Source: Yinghuangia elevatio (lineage in GTDB: Bacteria > Actinomycetota > Actinomycetes > Streptomycetales > Streptomycetaceae). From it: a stretch of DNA of 5,753 nucleotides. Shown one piece after another: positions 1-4,838 of the stretch (within the stretch, counting starts at the first letter, position 1; each line of letters starts with the position of its first letter). The notes under the pieces are model-generated. The model did no database searches. It worked only from the letters and a program-made list of their open reading frames with translations, and had not been told where the DNA came from. Location of the stretch: positions 1 to 5,753 of the forward strand of contig NZ_JBEZFP010000241.1 of the NCBI RefSeq assembly GCF_040649515.1, written 5' to 3'. The position numbers were made by a program, and so were the translations under genes.

Positions 1-81
1 CGCTACGACAAGACCGCAACCTCCTTCACCGCCGCCCTCACCCTCGCCGCAACCCTCCTCTGGCTCCAACCACCACTTTGA
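1..81 (+). CDS. IS5-family-like transposase, C-terminal fragment (5' end outside the window)
   Basis: Reading frame 1 is open from the window edge to a TGA at 79-81 and gives 26 residues beginning RYDKTATSFTAALTLAATLL and ending in WLQPPL. An R-Y-[DE]-K-T segment followed by a short hydrophobic Ala/Leu-rich helix is the usual C-terminus of IS5-family DDE transposases in actinomycetes, where the Arg/Lys-rich part closes the catalytic domain. None of the catalytic acids are in view, so activity cannot be judged. The gene converges on the esterase gene, whose stop lies 33 bp away. The call rests on a short but characteristic tail; another IS family with a similar C-terminus cannot be excluded. 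Confidence 0.7.
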   Translation, partial: RYDKTATSFTAALTLAATLLWLQPPL

Positions 82-94
82 AGACACGACCTAG
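1..94 (+). mobile_element. Right end of an insertion sequence (partial), with putative terminal repeat and CTAG flank
   Basis: The transposase stop codon sits inside the stretch CACTTTGAAGACACGACC (74-91), which looks like an IS right terminal repeat; an overlap of stop codon and terminus is common in compact actinomycete IS elements. The bases CTAG at 91-94 fit the YTAR target preference described for the IS5 group, so the junction probably falls at about 90-94. The matching left end and the second target copy are outside the window, so the exact boundary is inference. Confidence 0.4.
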
Positions 95-114
95 GCCCGC
101 GGACGGTTGTCGCG

Positions 115-1728
115 CTAGCGTCCAGGCGCTGCGGACGAGTTCCAGAATCCGCAGTGGTGCTCGTCGTCGAAGCTCCTGAAGCGGATGTCCCCGGCGGGGC
201 GGAACTTGAGCACCTCACCGCGCGCTGTCAGGGGCGGCCAGAGGGTCAGCCCCCAGGCGTTGGGCGTACTCGTCCACGCGAACGCGGCCCAGGCGTGCTT
301 CATCCGGTCCGCCATCGCGGCCTGCTGTGCGGTGAACGGCCGCGCTTGCATCGTGAAGTCGAACAGGTACGCCAGTTCCGCGCTGTGTGCGTTGCCCATG
401 TCCAGCCCCGGCAGGTCGAGGCCGACCAGCGGGGGCGATTCCGGGTCGTCGAATTCGTACCGGTAGGTCGGAACCTGACGCCGCAGCAGTTCCGCGGTGA
501 CGGATGTCTGGCAGATGAACGACGCGTCGCCGACGATGGCGGACACCGCGTGGTACGGGGAGGCGTACGCCGACAGGGGGTAGCGCGCCAGCACTTCCGG
601 AGCAAGTGGGCCGTACTGCCGTGCCAGGTACGCCGGATACTGGTCCGGGGTCATCGCCACCTGGTCGAGGGCGAACATCCTGCCCTCGGAGCGGGTGCTG
701 CCGATCAGGACCGGCATCTTGTTCCAGTGCCCGGATCCGATGGCGGCCGCGGGGTCGACGGGCAGTGCCGGTACGCCCGACGTCAGTCCCGGCACCGGCA
801 ACTGCATGCCGGCCGCGGTCAGCGCGGCCGCCGGTACCGCGCGGAGGCAGGCCGCGGCGGTCGCCGGGTCGGGGCAGCCCAGGCCGGTCGCGAACGCGGT
901 GCCCTGCGCCTGGGCGTCCGCGCGGGACCGTGCCGCCAGGAGGGTGCACGGACCGCTCTGCAGGACCGCCTTCGCGGCGAGGCCGGAGGCCAGGGGAGAG
1001 GCGAGGATGCCGCAGACCGAACCGCTGCCCGCGGACTGGCCGGTCACCGTGACATTGCGCGGGTTGCCGCCGAACGCCTTGGCGTTGTCCTTGATCCAGC
1101 GCAACGCGGCGATCTGGTCGAGCAGGCCCCAGTTGCCGGACCCCTCGGGCGTCTCCGCGTCGAAGCCGGGCAGGCCCAGGTATCCGAGCGCGCCCAGGCG
1201 GTAGTTGATGCTCACGATGATGACGTTGTAGTCGTCGGCCATGGCGCGGCCCGCGAACTGCGTTCCGGTGCCCTGCACGAAGCCGCCGCCGTGGATCCAC
1301 AGCACCACCGGCAGGACGGCGCCCGGCCGGGTACCGCGGGGCCGGTAGACGTCCAGGTTCAGGCAGTCCTCGCTGCGGGGCTGCGCGGGGTCGATGCCGA
1401 AGGCCGCGAACTGCACGCACGCCGGGCCCTGCGTGGTTGCCTCGCGGACGCCGGACCATCGGGCGTGCGGCCGCGGCGCCCGGAAGCGGCGGTCGCCCAC
1501 CGGGGGGGCGGCGTACGGAATGCCGAGGAACTCCTCGGCACCGTCGTGGACTTGACCGCGAACCGTGCCACTGCTCGTGGCGACGACAGGAGCCGGCGAC
1601 CCGCCCCTTCCGGCGGCCGCCGGGCCCGCGGTGGTCAGGGCGACGAGCACGCCGAGGGCGACGGCCGCGGCGACGGTCCGGGCCCGGGACCTGAGCGGGC
1701 CGCGATGGACTTGTCCTGGTCTGTGCAT
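115..1728 (-). CDS. Secreted type-B carboxylesterase (alpha/beta hydrolase)
   Basis: This 537-residue protein matches the usual 500-550 residues of type-B carboxylesterases, which hydrolyse carboxylic esters; the substrate is unknown. Residues 1-39 look like a Sec signal peptide: basic start, hydrophobic core at about 19-32, likely cleavage after PAAA (36-39). The family signature EDCLNLDVYRP is at 120-130, the oxyanion-hole HGGGF at 146-150 and the nucleophile elbow GQSAGSGSV at 230-238 with Ser232. The catalytic acid is probably Glu348 (SEGRMF) and the base His448 (NAHSAELAYLF). Eight Cys are present, and six (104/122, 285/294, 406/526) are placed like the three conserved disulfides of the acetylcholinesterase family; 239/261 may form a fourth. 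The ATG at 1728 follows GGAGG and puts the signal peptide at the N-terminus. The frame stays open far upstream, antisense to the next gene, but that extension has no matching start signal. It is divergent from the MBL gene and appears intact despite the nearby IS. Confidence 0.93.
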   Translation of the reverse strand: MHRPGQVHRGPLRSRARTVAAAVALGVLVALTTAGPAAAGRGGSPAPVVATSSGTVRGQVHDGAEEFLGIPYAAPPVGDRRFRAPRPHARWSGVREATTQGPACVQFAAFGIDPAQPRSEDCLNLDVYRPRGTRPGAVLPVVLWIHGGGFVQGTGTQFAGRAMADDYNVIIVSINYRLGALGYLGLPGFDAETPEGSGNWGLLDQIAALRWIKDNAKAFGGNPRNVTVTGQSAGSGSVCGILASPLASGLAAKAVLQSGPCTLLAARSRADAQAQGTAFATGLGCPDPATAAACLRAVPAAALTAAGMQLPVPGLTSGVPALPVDPAAAIGSGHWNKMPVLIGSTRSEGRMFALDQVAMTPDQYPAYLARQYGPLAPEVLARYPLSAYASPYHAVSAIVGDASFICQTSVTAELLRRQVPTYRYEFDDPESPPLVGLDLPGLDMGNAHSAELAYLFDFTMQARPFTAQQAAMADRMKHAWAAFAWTSTPNAWGLTLWPPLTARGEVLKFRPAGDIRFRSFDDEHHCGFWNSSAAPGR

Positions 1729-1732
1729 CACG

Positions 1733-1737
1733 CCTCC
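1733..1737 (-). promoter_or_regulatory. Shine-Dalgarno site that fixes the esterase start
   Basis: On the minus strand GGAGG precedes the ATG at 1728 with a 4-nt spacer (CGTG), slightly short but usable. It selects this ATG over the much longer open frame upstream and agrees with the signal peptide starting here. Confidence 0.7.
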
Positions 1738-1761
1738 ACGGGGAAACGGGGACGGAAAGCA

Positions 1762-1784
1762 ATTATTTCTCGCTCTGAAGTAAT
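1762..1784. promoter_or_regulatory. AT-rich palindrome, putative operator in the esterase upstream region
   Basis: The arms ATTATTTC (1762-1769) and GAAGTAAT (1777-1784) are inverted repeats matching at 7 of 8 positions around a 7-nt spacer. The element is 34-56 bp upstream of the esterase ATG and is an island of A/T in otherwise very GC-rich DNA. Size and symmetry fit a binding site for a dimeric repressor such as a TetR, MarR or GntR protein; no such regulator is encoded in the window. A role as an mRNA hairpin or as the melting region of a promoter is also possible. Confidence 0.4.
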
Positions 1785-1853
1785 CGAGGGGAGAGTACCT
1801 CCGGCCCCTTCGTGACCACCAGGTGTCCGAGCGGAATGCAGGAATCCACCACC

Positions 1854-1908
1854 CCCGGCGATTCCGAGGTGCGACGCCCGGACGGGTGATGGCGCGGCAA
1901 TCGCCGGG
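1854..1908. repeat. 10-bp perfect inverted repeat in the divergent intergenic region
   Basis: CCCGGCGATT (1854-1863) and AATCGCCGGG (1899-1908) are exact reverse complements separated by 35 nt. A smaller GC-rich hairpin (CCCG-GA-CGGG, about 1877-1886) can form inside the spacer. The structure lies 49-103 bp upstream of the MBL start, where it could be a two-site operator, a structured leader or chance. A second short inverted pair, GGAATC (1841-1846) and GATTCC (1860-1865), overlaps it. Confidence 0.35.
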
Positions 1909-1942
1909 CGGTGTATGCCAGTACCAGGCACAGCCGACGGCC

Positions 1943-1950
1943 AGGGGGAG
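1943..1950 (+). promoter_or_regulatory. Shine-Dalgarno site that fixes the MBL-hydrolase start
   Basis: AGGGGGAG lies 6 nt before the ATG at 1957. An in-frame ATG at 1915, 14 codons upstream, has no comparable purine-rich stretch before it, and the 14 residues it would add do not resemble family sequence. This argues for the start at 1957. Confidence 0.75.
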
Positions 1951-1956
1951 ACCAGC

Positions 1957-2892
1957 ATGAGCGTGTCCGAGCACGTACACGGAACCGGCACGATCGAACC
2001 GGCCCGCGTCGAGGAGGTCGCCGACGGGGTGTTCGCGTACGTGCAGCCCGACGGCACGTGGTGGATCAACAACACGGGCTTCCTGATCGGCGACGGTGGC
2101 GTGATCGCCATCGACAGTTGTGCGACCGAAGCCCGGACGAGGGCGTTCCTGGCGACGATGGCCAGCGTCTCGGGAGGGGCCCCGGTGCGGACTCTCGTCA
2201 ACACGCACCACCACGGCGACCACACGCACGGCAACTACCTGTTCCCCGCGGCGACGATCGTCGCGCACGAGAAGACGCGTGCGGAGATCCTCAAGTACGG
2301 CATCATCGAACGGGAGTTGGTGTGGCCCGGCGTCGACTGGGGCGACCTGCGGGCGGTGGCGCCCTTCCTGACCTTCACCGAGTCGGTCACCCTGCACGCC
2401 GGGGAAACCCGGGCCGAGGTACGGCACTTCGGGGTGTCCGCGCACACCTCGAACGACTCGGTGGTCTGGCTGCCGGATCAGCGCGTGATGTTCACCGGCG
2501 ACCTGGTCTTCAACGGCGGCACCCCGTTCCTGCTCATGGGTTCGCCGAGCGGGTACCTGCAATCCCTGGAGCGCCTGCGGGAGTTCGGCGCGCAGACGCT
2601 GGTGCCCGGACACGGACCGGTATGCGGCCCCGAGCAGATCGACGTCGCGGCCGGCTACGCCGCGTTCGTCAAGGAGACGGCGCTGCGCGGCCGCGCGGCC
2701 GGACTCGACCCGCTGGCCCTCGCGTACGGGACCGACTTGGGCGACTACCAGGCGCTCACCGACAGCGAACGGCTCGTGGGCAACCTGCACTCCGCCTACG
2801 CGGAACTGGACGGCGGCGTGGTCGACGTCTTCGGAGCCCTCGCCGACATGGTCGCGTTCAACGGCGGCAGGCCGCTGAGCTGCCGCGCCTGA
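1957..2892 (+). CDS. Metallo-beta-lactamase-fold metallohydrolase
   Basis: The 311-residue product has the full MBL metal-site set. The HxHxDH motif is THHHGDHTHG at 83-92, giving His84, His86, Asp88 and His89. Further ligands are His163 (SAHTSNDSVVWLP), Asp182 (FTGDLVF) and His219 (PGHGPV). This predicts a binuclear metal centre and hydrolase activity, but MBL-fold enzymes act on thioesters, lactones, lactams, phosphoesters and other substrates, so the substrate cannot be read off. There is no signal peptide, so it is probably cytoplasmic. After the MBL core, the helical tail around 230-285 (LTDSERLVGNLHSAYAEL) resembles the extension of a group of actinomycete MBL proteins often found near catabolic or secondary-metabolism genes. 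It is divergent from the esterase (228 bp between starts) and convergent with the anti-sigma gene. It is not recognisable as a true antibiotic beta-lactamase. Confidence 0.92.
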   Translation: MSVSEHVHGTGTIEPARVEEVADGVFAYVQPDGTWWINNTGFLIGDGGVIAIDSCATEARTRAFLATMASVSGGAPVRTLVNTHHHGDHTHGNYLFPAATIVAHEKTRAEILKYGIIERELVWPGVDWGDLRAVAPFLTFTESVTLHAGETRAEVRHFGVSAHTSNDSVVWLPDQRVMFTGDLVFNGGTPFLLMGSPSGYLQSLERLREFGAQTLVPGHGPVCGPEQIDVAAGYAAFVKETALRGRAAGLDPLALAYGTDLGDYQALTDSERLVGNLHSAYAELDGGVVDVFGALADMVAFNGGRPLSCRA

Positions 2893-2913
2893 TCGACGGA
2901 CCGGAACACCAAG

Positions 2914-2940
2914 GGGCCCCGCGCGCGTTGCGCGGGGCCC
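2914..2940. terminator. GC-rich hairpin, probable bidirectional terminator
   Basis: GGGCCCCGCGC (2914-2924) and GCGCGGGGCCC (2930-2940) form a perfect 11-bp stem with a 5-nt loop. It begins 22 nt after the MBL stop and 35 nt beyond the anti-sigma stop on the other strand, exactly between convergent genes. There is no U-tract on either side, as is usual for hairpins of this kind in high-GC actinomycetes, so its efficiency as an intrinsic terminator is inferred. Confidence 0.75.
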
Positions 2941-2974
2941 GATCCACTACGCCCTGGGGCCGACCGTCATCGCG

Positions 2975-3808
2975 TCACATCGGAATGGCGAGCAGCATCC
3001 TGCCCTCCACGGTCCGGACCTCGAAGCGGTCGATGGCTTCCTTGCCCATCGAGGTGCCGCCGTGGAACACCAGCGGCTTCTCGCTCTCCGGCACGCCGTA
3101 GCCGGACGCCGGCACGGACCACGTGCCCATGACCTCCGACGTACCGTCCTTGCCGACGGCGATCAGGTTGCAGCGCAACGGTCCGCGCAGGCCCCGGAGT
3201 TCGAGGCCGATGTGGCTGCCCCAGCCTTTGCTGTCCACGCCGAGGTAACCCTGCACACCGTCCGGCCCCTGCACGAAGCCCTTGGCGGGGTGGCGTTCGC
3301 CGGCCACCAACAGCTCGCCCGCCGGGCTCATGTGCCTGGCTTCGGAGGACGAAGACTCGAATCCGCCGCCGATGCCGATGCCGGCGACCAGCAGGACGAC
3401 GGCCGCCGCGGCCGCGGCGATGCCGATCCCGACCCGGCGGGCGCGTTCCCGCGCGGAACGCCGGGCGCCGAGGTCGACGACCGGTGCCCCGGACGGATCC
3501 GCCACCGGCGTCCCCGCTACCGGCGTCCCTGCGGATGCCGTCCGCGCCGCCGCCTCGACGCGGGGGACCTCGGGGGCAGGAAACCGGGCGACCCGCGGCG
3601 TGCCGGTCGGTTCCCCGATCCCGGGCATCGGGGTGAACGCCTCCGCCTCGACACCCGCGAACAGGCCGCGCATGTCCCCCATGTCGTCCAGCTCCGCCTG
3701 GCATCGCTCGCAGGTGACCAGGTGCGCTTCGAAGGCGTCGCGGTCTTCGTCCTCGAGAAGCCCCAGGGCGTACGCGCCCACATCGGTGTGCTCGACCGGC
3801 GCGCTCAT
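2975..3808 (-). CDS. Membrane-bound zinc-finger anti-sigma factor
   Basis: The 277-residue protein has the architecture of an ECF anti-sigma factor. Residues 1-50 form a cytoplasmic anti-sigma domain with H29-x3-C33-x2-C36; with His7 this gives the four-ligand zinc pattern known from ChrR/RslA-type proteins. A Pro/Ala-rich linker follows (about 55-120), then a basic stretch RRSARERARR and one transmembrane helix at about 127-149. The outer domain (150-277) is rich in predicted beta strands and contains GLRGPLRCNLIAVGKDG and RFEVRTVEGRMLLAIPM, resembling the ectodomains of RskA/RslA-like proteins but not firmly assigned. It should hold the adjacent sigma factor inactive at the membrane until a signal arrives. 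Its ATG overlaps the sigma stop codon (ATGA, 3805-3808), implying translational coupling and roughly matched production. GAGGGG at 3816-3821, inside the sigma gene, is its ribosome-binding site. The only ectodomain Cys is Cys203, so no intramolecular disulfide is possible there. Confidence 0.9.
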   Translation of the reverse strand: MSAPVEHTDVGAYALGLLEDEDRDAFEAHLVTCERCQAELDDMGDMRGLFAGVEAEAFTPMPGIGEPTGTPRVARFPAPEVPRVEAAARTASAGTPVAGTPVADPSGAPVVDLGARRSARERARRVGIGIAAAAAAVVLLVAGIGIGGGFESSSSEARHMSPAGELLVAGERHPAKGFVQGPDGVQGYLGVDSKGWGSHIGLELRGLRGPLRCNLIAVGKDGTSEVMGTWSVPASGYGVPESEKPLVFHGGTSMGKEAIDRFEVRTVEGRMLLAIPM

Positions 3809-4509
3809 GCGTTCACCCCTCTCTCTTCGAGTGCGAGCTTCAGGGCCCGCACCGCGTAATACACGCGGGACTTGACCGTGCCCACCGGGATGCCGAGGGC
3901 CTCGGCCGCCTGGTTCACACTGCGGTCGCGCAGCACCGTCTCCACCAACACCTCGCGGTGCGCCTGGGACAACGACTGCAAGGCATCGGCCACGACCATG
4001 CTACGCAGCAGTGGTTCGACCTGGTCGTCAGCTGGTACGTGCTCCAACGGTTCCGGGTTCACTTCCCGGGGGCGCGCACTTTTGGCTCTGCGGTCGTCGA
4101 TGACGATACGCCGGGCGACCGTCGCCAACCACGGCATGAGCGAACGAACTTCGTCGTTCGGGTCGATGCGGTCGGCGTTGCGCCACGCGCGCACCAGGGT
4201 CTCCTGGACGACGTCCTCGGCCCACTGCCGATCGCCGCCCGTGTGCTTGAGGCAGAACGACAGCAGCGGCACCGAGTAGCGGCGGTACAACGTCTCGGCG
4301 AGCTCGTCGCCGTGCGGGGGCCGGTCGGCGGCCGGCGGCGCCGCGGCCGGCTCCTCGGGTATTCGCCCGTCCCCGGACCGCATGGCCGCCAGGACGTCCT
4401 CGTCGCCGCCGCGCGCCGCGGGCACGCTCGCGTTGTCGGCCGGAACGGCCGCCAAGCCGCCCGCCGAACGGCCCCACGACCGTCCGCCCCGGGCGGAGAA
4501 GATCTTCAT
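3805..4509 (-). CDS. ECF-type RNA polymerase sigma factor
   Basis: From the ATG at 4509 the product is 234 residues. Sigma region 2 spans about 68-142: core-binding segment AEDVVQETLVRAW (97-109) and region 2.4 MPWLATVARRIVIDDRR (125-141). Region 4 spans about 166-229, with a helix-turn-helix in SVNQAAEALGIPVGTVKSRV (197-216) that should read the promoter -35 element. There is no region 1.1 or 3 and no extra C-terminal domain, as expected for an ECF sigma. Sequence style is close to SigL/SigK-like actinobacterial factors, but the subgroup is not certain. The first ~66 residues are an Ala/Pro/Gly-rich extension, longer than usual. In-frame ATGs at 4572 and 4728 (longer) and 4383 (192 residues, typical ECF length) are alternatives; 4509 is preferred because GAGGA lies 9 nt upstream. 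It is co-transcribed with the anti-sigma gene, and autoregulation is likely. Confidence 0.9.
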   Translation of the reverse strand: MKIFSARGGRSWGRSAGGLAAVPADNASVPAARGGDEDVLAAMRSGDGRIPEEPAAAPPAADRPPHGDELAETLYRRYSVPLLSFCLKHTGGDRQWAEDVVQETLVRAWRNADRIDPNDEVRSLMPWLATVARRIVIDDRRAKSARPREVNPEPLEHVPADDQVEPLLRSMVVADALQSLSQAHREVLVETVLRDRSVNQAAEALGIPVGTVKSRVYYAVRALKLALEERGVNA

Positions 4510-4518
4510 GACTCCGGG

Positions 4519-4523
4519 TCCTC
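4519..4523 (-). promoter_or_regulatory. Shine-Dalgarno candidate for the sigma gene
   Basis: On the minus strand GAGGA ends 9 nt before the ATG at 4509; a second purine run, GGAG, is only 2 nt away. The alternative ATG at 4572 is preceded only by GCGGGAAAC, and the one at 4383 by a GAGGA that is 13 nt distant. The evidence favours 4509 but is not decisive. Confidence 0.5.
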
Positions 4524-4600
4524 GATTCCTCGGCCGACGGGATGGCTGTCGCGGGAAGGCTAGCGCCGTCATGTTTCCCGCACGGCAAACGGTGCGCGAA

Positions 4601-4623
4601 ACCTGGGAATTCAGGAGAATTCC
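4601..4623 (-). promoter_or_regulatory. Putative ECF-type promoter overlapping a 7-bp inverted repeat, for the sigma operon
   Basis: On the minus strand GGAAT is followed after 16 nt by GTTT, close to the GGAAT/GGAAC (-35) and GTT/CGT (-10) pattern of ECF promoters; sigma-R-type sites usually have about 18 nt between the elements. The -35 element falls in a perfect inverted repeat, GGAATTC-AGGA-GAATTCC (4606-4623), which could also be a repressor site. A start a few bases past the -10 would leave a leader of roughly 80 nt to the ATG at 4509 and about 20 nt to the ATG at 4572. Autoregulation is the usual mode for such operons, but here it is inferred from the motif only. Confidence 0.35.
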
Positions 4624-4802
4624 GGCCCGCTGTGAACCACGCGCGGCAGGTTCCGCGTACCCCCAGTACCGGGGCCTCGACGGGCGGCCGAATCCGCGAT
4701 CCGCCCGACTGCTTCCGGGCGACGGCACGGAAGGCGCGTACGGACGCCCCCACCACCGAAGTCATACCGGTTCCCCCAGCGACCAACTCTCTTGTCCACA
4801 GA

Positions 4803-4821
4803 GGCGGTTACATGACCGCTC
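4803..4821 (-). terminator. Weak hairpin downstream of the alpha/beta hydrolase gene
   Basis: On the minus strand GCGGT and ACCGC form a 5-bp stem around a 6-nt loop, starting about 20 nt beyond the TAG stop. A CGGT/ACCG stem with a bulged C would allow a further GAG/CTC pairing. The stem is short and has no U-tract, so it may be a weak terminator, a small operator or chance. Confidence 0.25.
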
Positions 4822-4838
4822 GGCTCGCGCGCCCTGCG

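Larger units (their letters stand above)
4510..4838. other. Non-coding region upstream of the sigma gene
   Basis: This 329-bp stretch separates the 3' end of the alpha/beta hydrolase gene from the sigma gene, both on the minus strand. I see no convincing gene in it. The sigma frame stays open to an ATG at 4728, but the added residues look like random high-GC translation. It holds a 7-bp inverted repeat and ECF-like promoter motif (4606-4623) and a weak hairpin just after the hydrolase stop (4803-4821). A weak minus-strand TATGAC (4761-4766) has no good -35 partner. Confidence 0.5.

Noticed and set aside
154..1815. 553-codon plus-strand open frame opposite the esterase
   Set aside because: The translation is Arg/Gly/Ala-rich with no recognisable motif, while the opposite strand carries a complete esterase; it is a shadow frame.
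1915..1956. Upstream ATG at 1915 as the MBL start
   Set aside because: It lacks a good Shine-Dalgarno site, whereas AGGGGGAG stands 6 nt before the ATG at 1957.
1729..2790. Open minus-strand extension of the esterase frame, giving a possible 891-residue protein across the MBL gene
   Set aside because: It runs antisense through a well-supported MBL gene, has no domain of its own, and would bury the signal peptide and ribosome-binding site in the middle of the protein. Long antisense frames are expected in DNA with this codon bias.
1911..3101. 396-codon plus-strand open frame overlapping the MBL gene and running into the anti-sigma gene
   Set aside because: It is a +1/+2 shadow of the MBL coding frame with low-complexity Arg-rich translation, and it crosses the terminator and a convergent gene.
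4632..4661. Plus-strand TGAACC-N17-CGTACC resembling a SigL-type promoter
   Set aside because: No plus-strand gene follows; everything downstream is coded on the minus strand, so the match is probably chance.
4767..4776. Minus-strand GGGGAACC resembling an ECF -35 element
   Set aside because: No CGT/GTT-like -10 element occurs at 15-19 nt; the nearest CGTC is about 23 nt away.
4028..4786. 252-codon minus-strand frame overlapping the sigma gene
   Set aside because: It has an Arg-rich, motif-free translation in a different frame from the clear sigma-factor sequence.
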